Source: Sulfitobacter dubius
GTDB lineage: Bacteria; Pseudomonadota; Alphaproteobacteria; Rhodobacterales; Rhodobacteraceae
Assembly (NCBI RefSeq): GCF_900113435.1
Contig: NZ_FOPG01000002.1
Span: 124,001-188,000, forward strand
Direction: 5' to 3'
DNA length: 64,000 nucleotides
Made by a program: the position numbers and the translations under genes. How positions within the stretch are numbered: position 1 is the first letter of the stretch; each line of letters starts with the position of its first letter. The notes beneath the pieces are model-generated. The model saw only the letters and a program-made list of their open reading frames with translations. It was not told the DNA's origin and did not search any database. This document shows, one piece after another, positions 46,137 through 55,091 of the stretch.

Positions 46137-47903
46137 ATGTCCACCACCCCACGCTTCGACAAATCCCGGCTGCCCAGCCGCCATGTGACCGAAGGCCCGG
46201 CCCGCGCGCCGCACCGGTCCTATTACTACGCAATGGGCATGACCGAAGAGGAAATTCACCAGCCGCTGGTGGGCGTCGCCACCTGCTGGAACGAAGCAGC
46301 GCCCTGTAACATCGCGTTGAACCGTCAGGCGCAGGCCGTAAAAGTGGGTGTGCATGCCGAACAGGGCACGCCACGCGAATTTACCACGATCACCGTCACC
46401 GATGGCATCGCGATGGGCCATGAGGGCATGCGCTCCTCGTTGGCTTCGCGCGAAGCGATTGCCGACACGGTTGAGCTGACCATGCGCGGCCATTGCTATG
46501 ACGCGATCGTGGGTCTCGCGGGCTGTGACAAATCCCTGCCGGGGATGATGATGGCGATGCTGCGGCTGAACGTGCCGTCGGTCTTCCTCTATGGCGGGTC
46601 GATCCTGCCGGGAAAAGCGCCTGCCGGGGCCGATGTGCCAGAAGATTTCGCCACCCGTGATTTGACCGTGCAGGACATGTTCGAAGCCGTGGGCCGCTTC
46701 CAAAACGGCACCATGTCGCAGGCCGCATTGGATGTGCTTGAGCGCGTCGCTTGCCCCTCCGCTGGCGCTTGCGGGGGCCAGTTCACCGCCAACACAATGG
46801 CCTGCGTGTCAGAGGCCATCGGCCTTGCGCTGCCCAACTCCTCGGGCATGCCAGCGCCCTACGAGAGCCGCGACGCCTATGCCGAGGCCTCGGGTGCCGC
46901 GGTGATGAACCTGATCGAAAAGAACATCCGTGCGCGTGACATCTGCACCCGCGAAGCCTTTGAGAATGCCGCGCGCATCGTGGCCTGCACCGGTGGCTCC
47001 ACCAATGCGGGGCTGCACCTGCCCGCCATGGCCCATGAAGCCGGAATCGAGTTCTACCTTGAAGACGTTTGCGAGATCTTCCGCGACACGCCTTACTTCG
47101 TCGATATGAAGCCGGGCGGCGCTTATGTGGCCAAGGATCTCTACGATGCGGGCGGAGTGCCGGTGGTCATGAAGGAACTGCGCAAAGCGGGTCTGCTGCA
47201 CACCGACTGCCTGACCGCCACAGGCCGCTCCATCGGTGAGGAACTGGACCGCATCGACCGCGAAGCCGACGGCAAGGTGATCCACTCGGTCGCCAATCCG
47301 ATCAGCAAGACCGGCGGTGTCGTGGGCCTGAAAGGCAACCTCGCCCCCGAAGGCGCCATCGTGAAAATCGCGGGCATGTCGGAAGAAGACATCGTCTTCA
47401 CCGGCCCGGCGCTGGTGTTTGAATGCGAGCAAGACGCCTTTGAAGCCGTGCAAAACCGCGCCTATTCCGAAGGCGACGTCTTCGTCATCCGCAACGAAGG
47501 CCCCGCAGGCGGCCCCGGTATGCGTGAAATGCTGGCGACCACGGCAGCACTTTCGGGTCAGGGCATGGGCAAGAAGGTGGCTCTGATCACCGATGGCCGC
47601 TTCTCGGGTGCGACACGTGGTTTCTGCGTGGGCCACGTTGGCCCCGAAGCCGCGCACGGCGGGCCGATTGCCCTGCTGAAAAACGGCGACATGATCACCC
47701 TCAATGCCATCACTGGCAGCATCAGTGTTGATCTCAGCGATGATGAACTGGCCGAGCGTCGCAAAGATTGGGCTGGCCCCCGTGAGACGAACTACCAAAG
47801 CGGCGCGCTGTGGAAATATGCCAAGCTCGTTGGCCCCACTTACCTCGGTGCTGTGACACATCCGGGCGCTCAGGCCGAGACCCATGATTACATGGACCTC
47901 TAA
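46137..47903 (+). CDS. ilvD: Dihydroxy-acid dehydratase
   Basis: The 588-residue Fe-S enzyme performs the third step of valine and isoleucine synthesis. Cluster ligands are Cys57 in AAPCN, Cys129 in GCDKSLPGM, and Cys211 in [16 protein letters not shown], the set seen in [2Fe-2S] types. The C-terminus has [22 protein letters not shown] 46137 has AAGGAG upstream; an in-frame ATG at 46068 would add 23 residues of poor similarity. A 210-base gap to the divergent protease gene has no further feature I could name. Confidence 0.96.
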   Translation: MSTTPRFDKSRLPSRHVTEGPARAPHRSYYYAMGMTEEEIHQPLVGVATCWNEAAPCNIALNRQAQAVKVGVHAEQGTPREFTTITVTDGIAMGHEGMRSSLASREAIADTVELTMRGHCYDAIVGLAGCDKSLPGMMMAMLRLNVPSVFLYGGSILPGKAPAGADVPEDFATRDLTVQDMFEAVGRFQNGTMSQAALDVLERVACPSAGACGGQFTANTMACVSEAIGLALPNSSGMPAPYESRDAYAEASGAAVMNLIEKNIRARDICTREAFENAARIVACTGGSTNAGLHLPAMAHEAGIEFYLEDVCEIFRDTPYFVDMKPGGAYVAKDLYDAGGVPVVMKELRKAGLLHTDCLTATGRSIGEELDRIDREADGKVIHSVANPISKTGGVVGLKGNLAPEGAIVKIAGMSEEDIVFTGPALVFECEQDAFEAVQNRAYSEGDVFVIRNEGPAGGPGMREMLATTAALSGQGMGKKVALITDGRFSGATRGFCVGHVGPEAAHGGPIALLKNGDMITLNAITGSISVDLSDDELAERRKDWAGPRETNYQSGALWKYAKLVGPTYLGAVTHPGAQAETHDYMDL

Positions 47904-48480
47904 AAGCCCATTCGCGGCGCTTGCGTTGCTTACCCTGTCCGCCTGCGAAGGCGGTCAGGGTTTCTCCCTTGGCGGCAGTACCGGGGCGGCAGAGGAACCT
48001 CTGCGCCAAACCATCCTTGCCGATGGGGCGGTGCAAGTCGTCCCGCCGCAGGGTTATTGCATCGACCGCAAAAGCCTTAAAAGCCGCTTTGCCCTAATGG
48101 CCCGCTGCGATGCGCTTGGCCTGCCCGATGTTGTCACCGCCGCACCTCTGGGCATCCTGACCCTTGCGTTGATCGAAACCGAACCCGACGCGCCGCTGCC
48201 GACGCCGCAACAGGTGGCCAAAGCCGCCGGATTGACACAAGTCCAAGAGACCGGGAGCCCCGATGGGGCCACAATTTTCGTCGCCCAAGGGCCGGTGCCC
48301 GCCGAAGGCATGTCAGGCCGCCACTGGCGCGGCACGGCGCGGATCGGCGGCCATATCGCCAGCGTCACCCTTTATGGTGCGCCACAAAGCCGCGCAGTTT
48401 CGGAAGAAGGGCGCGAATTGGTGGCTGATCTGATCCAGCAAAGCCGAACCAAAAGCGAAGGCCTTGGGGCCGGGTCATGA
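47884..48480 (+). CDS. Putative lipoprotein overlapping the ilvD 3' end
   Basis: The 198-residue product begins with a lipoprotein signal ([21 protein letters not shown], lipobox LSAC, Cys21). The rest is soluble, with two more cysteines ([17 protein letters not shown]) that may pair. No known family recognised. The ATG lies inside ilvD in another frame, a 20-base overlap, so expression is likely coupled to ilvD translation. No later in-frame ATG would keep the signal peptide. Confidence 0.8.
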   Translation: MITWTSKSPFAALALLTLSACEGGQGFSLGGSTGAAEEPLRQTILADGAVQVVPPQGYCIDRKSLKSRFALMARCDALGLPDVVTAAPLGILTLALIETEPDAPLPTPQQVAKAAGLTQVQETGSPDGATIFVAQGPVPAEGMSGRHWRGTARIGGHIASVTLYGAPQSRAVSEEGRELVADLIQQSRTKSEGLGAGS

Positions 48481-48488
48481 CCGGCCCG

Positions 48489-48535
48489 TTGTTTCCAAAT
48501 CGGCAACACTGCCCGTCACTGGAAACAATCGGCAA
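48489..48535. promoter_or_regulatory. Inverted repeat with embedded direct repeat
   Basis: TTGTTTCCA (48489-48497) and TGGAAACAA (48520-48528) are perfect inverted arms with a 22-base spacer. AATCGGCAA occurs next to each arm (48498-48506 and 48527-48535). The region is between the ilvD-lipoprotein unit and the next gene, so it may be an operator for the latter. Confidence 0.5.
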
Positions 48536-48597
48536 GCTATTTAATTGAACGAAACCTTCGCCTTGCGTAGGCTGCTGGGAAATAAGGGGCGCAAGTC

Positions 48598-49371
48598 ATG
48601 GTCAACTTTCGCAGCGGTTATCTAGAGGGCAGGTTTTACGCCCGCGCGCTGCAACGCTGGGCGCGCGCCGCGCGCAAAGCTGCCACCGTTGACCTTGCCA
48701 CTCTACGCCGCCAGCGCAGCCGCGCCCGCTTGCTGCGCGCCCAGCTCGATCAGTTGATCCACCGCGCCGACGCACGGCTGGCCCTGCCCGCCATTGGTGC
48801 CACCGGATTCCCCAAACCGCATAACGCCGATTGGGCGTGGCGGCCTGAGCTTTGGCGCGGGCCGTTGCCGACGCCCGGCATCTCGGCCGTTGAAACCAAA
48901 TCGATGCTGGGCGCGGAAGTGACCCTTTTCCACGACTGTGCACAATCGGAACTGACCCTGCGCCAATTGCGCAATCTGCGCGAAGCTGACCTCGCCCCCT
49001 ATGGCCTGCAACTCGACGTGTTCAAATTCGACGGGTCTTTCCTATCGCTGGTGATTGACCTGCCAGATGATGCCGCTTCCGGATTAAAGCGCCGCCACCT
49101 GATCCGCATGGATGCGATCGTGCAGTTGGAACACCCGCTTGAGATCTTTGCTCGGCTCAACATTCGCCACGGTCCAAATACCGAACAGATTGTTCGCGAA
49201 CTGCCCGCAGACATGGAAAGCATCAGCATCGAGTTTGATCTCGCCTATACCAACCTCAACGAAAAACGGATCGAGGCGGCATGGATCGATCTCATTTTTG
49301 AGGGGCCGGACATGAACCAAGTCGTGCTGCGCGACCTCACCTTCTCCCGCCGCCCCCGCGCCCAAATCTAG
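48598..49371 (+). CDS. Conserved hypothetical protein, 257 aa
   Basis: The product starts with a basic, helical segment (residues 1-60, rich in Arg and Ala, with heptad-like spacing) and continues as a soluble alpha/beta domain (SLVIDLPDDAASGLKRRHLIRMD, FARLNIRHGPNTEQIV). No signal peptide or membrane segment. I believe proteins like this are common in Rhodobacteraceae, but I cannot name a family with confidence. It heads a cluster with another unknown gene and a beta-lactamase. Confidence 0.78.
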   Translation: MVNFRSGYLEGRFYARALQRWARAARKAATVDLATLRRQRSRARLLRAQLDQLIHRADARLALPAIGATGFPKPHNADWAWRPELWRGPLPTPGISAVETKSMLGAEVTLFHDCAQSELTLRQLRNLREADLAPYGLQLDVFKFDGSFLSLVIDLPDDAASGLKRRHLIRMDAIVQLEHPLEIFARLNIRHGPNTEQIVRELPADMESISIEFDLAYTNLNEKRIEAAWIDLIFEGPDMNQVVLRDLTFSRRPRAQI

Positions 49372-49381
49372 GACCCCCGTG

Positions 49382-49756
49382 ATGAGCCGATTTGACCTGA
49401 CCAAAACCGTGCTGCGCCAAGGCGTCTGGCAGGGCGTGTTGACCGCCAAGGGCGGGACGGAGGCACCGCAGGTTAACGTGACACACCAAGGCTCTGAACT
49501 CGCTGGGGTCATGTTGACCGCTGCTGAGACGGCGGGTGAATGGCACCTCTCAATCCCCATCCCGACTGAGGTGATCGCCGATGGGGTGCAAACCCTGCTT
49601 ATCACCGAACAGACCAGCGGCGTGCCGTTGGGGCATGTAACCCTGATCGCCGATGAAGCGCTTGGTGATGACATCCGCGCCGAGATGGACCTGCTGCGCG
49701 CCGAACTCGACATGCTGAAACGCGCATTTCGTCGCCATTGTCGCGAGACGGATTAA
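49382..49756 (+). CDS. Conserved hypothetical protein with C-terminal coiled coil, 124 aa
   Basis: An N-terminal beta-rich half (FDLTKTVLRQGVWQGVLTAKG) is followed by an acidic-basic C-terminal helix (EMDLLRAELDMLKRAFRRHC) with Leu heptads, likely an oligomerising coil. No family recognised. GTG at 49379 is an alternative start, but ATG 49382 is more usual. It is 10 bases after the previous gene and 31 before the beta-lactamase. Confidence 0.75.
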   Translation: MSRFDLTKTVLRQGVWQGVLTAKGGTEAPQVNVTHQGSELAGVMLTAAETAGEWHLSIPIPTEVIADGVQTLLITEQTSGVPLGHVTLIADEALGDDIRAEMDLLRAELDMLKRAFRRHCRETD

Positions 49757-49787
49757 CCCCCTATCAAACCCGGCGAAAGGCTGCCCC

Positions 49788-50576
49788 ATGCGCGTATTCC
49801 GCTCTTTGCTTTTGTCCTTCGCCATGGCCTTGCCCGCCTCAGCCGAGACACTGTGTACGCTGTTGATCGACGCCCCCACCGGCGCGACCCTGTTGGAAGA
49901 AGGCGACTGTGACCGTCCCGTCACTCCGGCATCGACTTTCAAACTGCCACTGGCGGTGATCGGCTATGACACGGGGCTTCTGATCGACGCCGAAACCCCG
50001 GTTTTCAGCTACCGAACAGGCGATCCCGACTGGGGCGGTGCGCCGTGGCGGCAGGACACGTCTCCCACCGACTGGCTGCGCTATTCAGTGCTGTGGTACT
50101 CGCGCCGGCTGACGCATGAGTTAGGCCCTGACAGACTCGCACACTATGCGCGGCGCTTTGGCTATGGCAACGCGGATTTCAGTGGCGATGCGGGCCAAGA
50201 CAACGGATTAGACCGCGCTTGGATCGCCTCTTCGCTACAGGTTTCCTCACGCCAGCAAGCGGTCTTTCTACGCGCGCTGCTGCGCGACGCCCTGCCCGTA
50301 TCTCCTGCTGCCATGCAAAAGGCCCGCGCGATTGTCGAACGGCGAGACGTGGGCGGATGGCAGATCAAGGGCAAAACTGGCGCGGCCTTCCCCCGACGTG
50401 CGGACCGCAGCTTTGACTATGCCCGCGGTTGGGGGTGGTATCTGGGCTGGGCCGAAAAGGCGGATCGGCAGGTGGTCTTTGTCACCCTTACCCAAGCAAC
50501 CCAACGCCAAGACGGGTCTCCGGGCAATCTGACCCGCGATGCGTTTCTCAACGAATGGCCACGCCAGCTTGACTAA
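49788..50576 (+). CDS. Class D beta-lactamase (OXA-like)
   Basis: The 262-residue serine hydrolase has a signal peptide (MRVFRSLLLSFAMALPASA) and so should be periplasmic. Class D motifs are present: Ser49-Thr-Phe-Lys52 (Ser-x-x-Lys), Ser100-Val-Leu102 in the place of Ser-x-Val, Tyr126-Gly-Asn128, Trp145, and Lys196-Thr-Gly198. The Leu at the third position of the second motif is unusual. It lies in core sequence with no mobile element, so it is likely intrinsic. Whether it acts on beta-lactams or on peptidoglycan is not decided here. Confidence 0.9.
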   Translation: MRVFRSLLLSFAMALPASAETLCTLLIDAPTGATLLEEGDCDRPVTPASTFKLPLAVIGYDTGLLIDAETPVFSYRTGDPDWGGAPWRQDTSPTDWLRYSVLWYSRRLTHELGPDRLAHYARRFGYGNADFSGDAGQDNGLDRAWIASSLQVSSRQQAVFLRALLRDALPVSPAAMQKARAIVERRDVGGWQIKGKTGAAFPRRADRSFDYARGWGWYLGWAEKADRQVVFVTLTQATQRQDGSPGNLTRDAFLNEWPRQLD

Positions 50577-50578
50577 CA

Positions 50579-50608
50579 AAAAGCCCCGCTGCTGCCAGCG
50601 GGGCTTTT
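50579..50608. terminator. Bidirectional terminator between bla and ctpA
   Basis: A 13-base arm (50579-50591, AAAAGCCCCGCTG) pairs perfectly with 50596-50608 around CTGC. The A-run and T-run at the two ends suit termination from both convergent genes. Confidence 0.9.
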
Positions 50609-50629
50609 CGCGTTTCGGGAAAGGCCCCG

Positions 50630-51967
50630 TTACTCGTTCGGACCCAAAGCCGACAGACCCTTGAGGATGTCGATGGCATAGGCCAACTGGTAATCCTCTT
50701 CGCGCAGTTCGGCCGCGATGCGGGCCTTTTCCCGATCATCTTCGATCTGTTTGATCTGATCGTCGGTCAGGCTGTCATTGTTCAACCGCCCGCGCAGATC
50801 AGCTTCCGAGCGCAGGGGACGTGCGGACAATGCCTCGTCTTCCTCGGTCTCCGGTGCTGCTGGGGGCTGGGCCACAACGATGTCAGGTGACACGCCAAGC
50901 GCTTGGATCGAACGTCCCGATGGCGTGTAATACCGCGCCGTGGTCAGGCGCATGGCCCCGTCCCCGCGCAGCGGCATGACGGTCTGGACCGAGCCTTTGC
51001 CAAAGCTCTTGGTGCCGATGACGATGGCGCGGCGGTGGTCCTGCAAGGCCCCCGCGACGATTTCCGAGGCAGAGGCAGAGCCACCGTTGATCAGCACAAC
51101 GATCGGTTTGCCCATCGCGAGATCACCCGGCGTGGCATTCACCCGGTCGCCATCTTCGATGTCGCGGCCACGGGTGCTGACGATCTCCCCTTCTTCGAGG
51201 AAGGCATCCGAGACGGCAATCGCCTGATTAAGCAAACCGCCGGGGTTGTTGCGCATGTCGATTACGATGCCGTTGATATTCTCAATGCCCCCCGCATCTT
51301 CGATCTGCTCTTCCAGCCCCTCTTTCATCTTGGGATAGGTCTGCTCATTAAATGTGGTCAGACGCAGCACGGCAGTTTGGCCCACGGTGCGGGCGCGCAC
51401 GGCGGTCAGTTGGATCGTGTCGCGCACGATGGACACGTCAAAGGGCTCCGGCTCGCCTTCGCGCACCACGGTGATGATGATCTCAGACCCAACCGGCCCG
51501 CGCATTATCTCGACCGCGTCATCAAGGCCAAGGCCCAGCAGGCTTTCGCCATCAACGTGGGTAATGAAATCACCGGCCTCAATCCCTGCTTCGGCGGCAG
51601 GTGTTTCGTCGATGGGTGAGACGACTTTGACGAAACCTTCTTCTTGGGTGACCTCAATGCCCAGACCGCCAAATTCGCCGCGCGTCTGCTCGCGCATCTT
51701 CTCGGCGTCCTTGGGCGAGAGGTATGACGAATGCGGATCAAGCGAGGTCAACATGCCGTTAATCGCGGCTTCGATCAGGTCACCGGGTTCGACATCTTCG
51801 ACATATTGCGCACGGATGCGTTCGAAAATATCGCCAAAGAGGTCGAGCTGTTCATAGACGTTTGTCGTCTTCTCAGCCTCTTGCGCCAACAGCGGTCCGG
51901 CGATCTGAGTGGTTGCCACCACCCCCGCGACCGTGCCTGCAACGGCTGCCATCACGAATTTCTTCAT
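50630..51967 (-). CDS. ctpA: Carboxy-terminal processing protease (S41)
   Basis: The 445-residue periplasmic serine protease has an N-terminal signal/anchor (MKKFVMAAVAGTVAGVVATTQIA), a PDZ domain near 95-175, and the S41 catalytic core. Ser299 in NGGSASASEI, Lys324 in SFGKGSVQ and Gln328 fit the known Ser-Lys-Gln set. It likely trims envelope or cell-wall enzymes. It is last in the gpmI-envC-ctpA operon, three bases after the envC-type gene. Confidence 0.94.
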   Translation of the reverse strand: MKKFVMAAVAGTVAGVVATTQIAGPLLAQEAEKTTNVYEQLDLFGDIFERIRAQYVEDVEPGDLIEAAINGMLTSLDPHSSYLSPKDAEKMREQTRGEFGGLGIEVTQEEGFVKVVSPIDETPAAEAGIEAGDFITHVDGESLLGLGLDDAVEIMRGPVGSEIIITVVREGEPEPFDVSIVRDTIQLTAVRARTVGQTAVLRLTTFNEQTYPKMKEGLEEQIEDAGGIENINGIVIDMRNNPGGLLNQAIAVSDAFLEEGEIVSTRGRDIEDGDRVNATPGDLAMGKPIVVLINGGSASASEIVAGALQDHRRAIVIGTKSFGKGSVQTVMPLRGDGAMRLTTARYYTPSGRSIQALGVSPDIVVAQPPAAPETEEDEALSARPLRSEADLRGRLNNDSLTDDQIKQIEDDREKARIAAELREEDYQLAYAIDILKGLSALGPNE

Positions 51968-51970
51968 CTG

Positions 51971-53107
51971 CTATCCATCCTTGTCGGTGCGGAACCAATC
52001 TGCCGGGTCCTGAGGTGTATTGTCTTGCCTGACTTCTATATAGAGCGTTTCTGTGCGGTCAGTGCCAGTGCCTTCACCATTTGGTGACATCTGAGAACTT
52101 GTGCCGCTTTCCGGCCCGCCCATCAACCCAATGGGTGTGCCACCGGCAATCACCTGCCCGGCTTGGCCGTAAACGATATCCAGCCCCGCCAGCACAAACA
52201 GCGTGTCGACCTGCGGCTCAAGGATCACGACATTGCCCAGATCAAGCAGCGGCCCCACGTAACGGATCGTCGCCGCCGAGGGGCTGGTGACAATGGCGCG
52301 GGGGCGGGTGGCAAGGATCATGCCGGGCCGCGTCACCCCCGCCGAATCCGTCTCTCCAGCTTTGCGGATCACCAGCCCCAGCGCAGGCAAGGGCAGATCG
52401 CCCACCTGCCCGTCGAGGTTCACCGGCGCAGGCTCCACCGCGCCGGTCGTGATCTCGGACAGGCCGCTGGCAAAGCCATCCAGTGTCTCGGTCGAGGCGA
52501 TGAGGATCGCGGTGCGCACCGGGTCTTCGGTAAAGCGCATCGGCAGATCAGTGCGGTTGGCCATGGCCTGATTGAGCGCGGTGCGCGCGGCCTGAAGCTC
52601 GGTCAGCCCCTCTTGCAGGCGCTGCGCCGCATCGGTTTGCAACGCGCGCAGGGTCTTGATGTCTTCGTAATCCTGCCGCAGCGCATCGGCGCGGGCGTTG
52701 AGCGCGGGCGTCAATTCAGCCAGCAACATGCCCGCGCGGGCGGTGCCCATCGGACCATCGGGGTGCAGCAGCACCACGGGCGAGGGATCACCACCGATGC
52801 TTTGCAAGACGCCCAAGAACTGCGCCACCTCGCCCTCGCGCGCCTGTAGCTTGCGGCTCAGCTGTGCCTCGTTGATCGCCGCCTGCCGCAGACCCGCGCG
52901 CATTGCCGCGAGCCCCGCCTCAAACGCTTGAATCGTTTCGGTCAGCGCCTGCACCCGGTCACGCGCCCCATCGGCTTGATCGAGCCGTGTCGACGCCGCC
53001 TCCAGCGCCGACGCCGCCGCGCGCGCCTCTGCTGCGGCCTCTTCGGCCTGCGCCTGTGCCATCAGGGGCAGACAGGCAAATAGGACAGCCGCGGCAAGCT
53101 GTTTCAT
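51971..53107 (-). CDS. EnvC-like murein hydrolase activator (degenerate LytM)
   Basis: The 378-residue protein has a signal peptide (MKQLAAAVLFACLPLMAQA), a long coiled coil (residues about 20-200, Ala/Glu-rich) and a C-terminal M23/LytM-like fold. The metal-site histidines are not seen: the HxxxD and HxH positions lack His (LGNVVILEPQ and TLYIEVRQD). This fits EnvC, which activates amidases rather than cutting the wall itself. It overlaps gpmI by four bases. Confidence 0.9.
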   Translation of the reverse strand: MKQLAAAVLFACLPLMAQAQAEEAAAEARAAASALEAASTRLDQADGARDRVQALTETIQAFEAGLAAMRAGLRQAAINEAQLSRKLQAREGEVAQFLGVLQSIGGDPSPVVLLHPDGPMGTARAGMLLAELTPALNARADALRQDYEDIKTLRALQTDAAQRLQEGLTELQAARTALNQAMANRTDLPMRFTEDPVRTAILIASTETLDGFASGLSEITTGAVEPAPVNLDGQVGDLPLPALGLVIRKAGETDSAGVTRPGMILATRPRAIVTSPSAATIRYVGPLLDLGNVVILEPQVDTLFVLAGLDIVYGQAGQVIAGGTPIGLMGGPESGTSSQMSPNGEGTGTDRTETLYIEVRQDNTPQDPADWFRTDKDG

Positions 53108-54621
53108 GAAAGCAGGCTTTTCCCGGTCATTTCTTCGGGCTGCGGCAGGCCCATCAGATCAAGCACCGTGGGCGCCAAATCGGCCAACCGCCCATCGCGC
53201 AGGGCGGCCCCTTCGGGCGCGCCCACCGCCACCACCGGCACGGGGTTAAGGGTATGCGCCGTATGCGCGCCGCCGGTCTCAGGGTCGATCATCATCTCGC
53301 AATTGCCGTGATCCGCCGTGACGATCATCGCGCCGCCCGCCTTCTCCAACGCTGGCAGCACGCGCCCCAGCCCTGCATCCACTGCCTCACATGCCGCGAT
53401 GGCCGCCGCCAGATCGCCGGAGTGGCCGACCATATCAGGGTTGGCGTAGTTCACCACGATAAGGTCATAGCCCGCCTCGATCGCCTGCACGAATTGATCC
53501 GTCACCTCGGCGCAGGACATCTCGGGCTGCATGTCATAGGTCGCCACATTGGGCGATTGGGGCATGTTGCGGTCCTCCCCCGTGGCCGGAGTTTCGACGC
53601 CACCATTGAGGAAAAAGGTCACATGCGGATATTTCTCGGTTTCGGCCAAACGGAACTGCCGCAGCCCCTGCTGCGCCACCCAATCCCCCAGCGTGTTTTT
53701 GATGTCCGGCTTGGGATACATCGTGGTCATATAGGCGGCGTGGTCTTTGGAGTATTCCGCCATGCCCATTAGCGCCGCCCAATCGGGGCGCGGGCCGGTG
53801 TCATAGGCGTCGAACCCCGGATCGCCCAAGGCCGCCATGATTTCGCGCGCGCGGTCGGCGCGGAAGTTAAGGCAGAAGAGCCCGTCGCCCGTCGCCGCGC
53901 CCGCATAGCCGTCGATCACACTAGCGGCAAAGAACTCATCCGTCTCGCCCCGCCCGTAGGCGGCCTGCACCGCTGCGCGGGCGTCGGGAAACGCCTGCCC
54001 GTCGCCGCGCAGAATTGCCGCCGAAGCCTTGCCCACCCGGTCCCAACGAGTGTCGCGGTCCATCGCGAAATAGCGCCCGGTCACGGTGACGATCTTCACG
54101 GCCTCGGGCAGCGCCGCCTCCAGCGTCTCGAAATAGCCAAGGGCAGAGGACGGCGCCACGTCGCGCCCATCGGTCACCGCATGGATCACCACCGGCAGTC
54201 CCGCCGCATCCAGCGCGCGGGCGGCGGCGATCATATGGCTCAGATGCCCATGCACCCCACCGTCCGAGACGACGCCCATTAGATGCGCCGTGCCGCCCGT
54301 CTCTTGCAGCTTAGCGATAAAACCCCGCAGCCGCTCATTCTCGGCAAAGCTGCCCTCTTCGATGGCAAGATCAATCTGCCCCAGATCCATCGCCACCACC
54401 CGGCCCGCGCCGATATTGGTGTGGCCGACCTCGGAATTGCCCATCTGCCCGCGCGGCAGGCCAACGTCAGGGCCATGGGTGATGAGCTGCGCCTTTGGTC
54501 CCGTCTGCATAATCCGGTCGAAATTCGGCGTCTTCGCCAGCAGAGGCGCGTTGCCCTCAGGCAGCTCGCTCAGGCCCCAACCGTCAAGGATGCACAATAC
54601 GACAGGTTTGGGGGCGCTCAT
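53104..54621 (-). CDS. gpmI: 2,3-bisphosphoglycerate-independent phosphoglycerate mutase
   Basis: The 505-residue two-metal enzyme interconverts 3- and 2-phosphoglycerate. It starts MSAPKPVVLCILDGWG with metal-ligand Asp13, has phospho-Ser63 in RGQMGNSEVGHTNIGAG, SDGGVHGHLSHM, and the metal ligands in NYANPDMVGHSG and TADHGNCE. ATG 54621 is the family start; the longer frame to 55074 is antisense to other genes. First in the operon with envC and ctpA. Confidence 0.95.
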   Translation of the reverse strand: MSAPKPVVLCILDGWGLSELPEGNAPLLAKTPNFDRIMQTGPKAQLITHGPDVGLPRGQMGNSEVGHTNIGAGRVVAMDLGQIDLAIEEGSFAENERLRGFIAKLQETGGTAHLMGVVSDGGVHGHLSHMIAAARALDAAGLPVVIHAVTDGRDVAPSSALGYFETLEAALPEAVKIVTVTGRYFAMDRDTRWDRVGKASAAILRGDGQAFPDARAAVQAAYGRGETDEFFAASVIDGYAGAATGDGLFCLNFRADRAREIMAALGDPGFDAYDTGPRPDWAALMGMAEYSKDHAAYMTTMYPKPDIKNTLGDWVAQQGLRQFRLAETEKYPHVTFFLNGGVETPATGEDRNMPQSPNVATYDMQPEMSCAEVTDQFVQAIEAGYDLIVVNYANPDMVGHSGDLAAAIAACEAVDAGLGRVLPALEKAGGAMIVTADHGNCEMMIDPETGGAHTAHTLNPVPVVAVGAPEGAALRDGRLADLAPTVLDLMGLPQPEEMTGKSLLS

Positions 54622-54789
54622 CAGACTGTTGCTCCGGCTTGGTGGCTGTTCAGCGCCTTTTACCCCTTGTGGGCTGGCACTTGAACCACTTTGTGCACAA
54701 GCCTCCCATTCCCGCGCAGAGGCCTTGCCCCGCGCGCCTGCTTTGGTCATAACGAGTGGCAACTTTCGCCTGAGCCGAGGACCAACTCC

Positions 54790-54969
54790 ATGACCCTGCA
54801 AGCGCCCGAAACCCGCATCGTGAACACTTGGCGCGTGGCCTGCGACGGCAGCGAAGGCGCGCTTGGCCACCCGCGCGTCTGGCTGCAAATCCCACAAGAC
54901 CGCGGTTGGGTCGAATGCGGCTATTGCGACTGTAAATTCGTCCATGCGGATTTCGAAGGCAAAGTCTGA
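54790..54969 (+). CDS. Zinc-finger CHCC protein, NDUFS6-like, 59 aa
   Basis: The 59-residue protein has the zf-CHCC pattern: [15 protein letters not shown] with Cys and His, then ECGYCDCKF with two or three Cys. This is the fold of mitochondrial NDUFS6 and its alphaproteobacterial complex I counterpart. Start ATG 54790 ([20 protein letters not shown]) is chosen as the family length is about 60. It lies between gpmI and polA, away from any nuo genes in this window. Confidence 0.88.
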   Translation: MTLQAPETRIVNTWRVACDGSEGALGHPRVWLQIPQDRGWVECGYCDCKFVHADFEGKV

Positions 54970-55091
54970 GCCTTTCCGGCCCCCTCTGAACATCTGAACC
55001 GACGGCACGAACCTGCCCGCGCGGCGCATTGGCGTCTGGCCGTGGGCCATGCTTCGTGGCAAAAGGGTCGCCAACCCAGCGGAGCATTCCT

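Noticed and set aside
49788-50576. The class D beta-lactamase as recently acquired resistance
   Set aside because: No integron, insertion sequence, direct repeat or composition shift surrounds it, so transfer is not supported.
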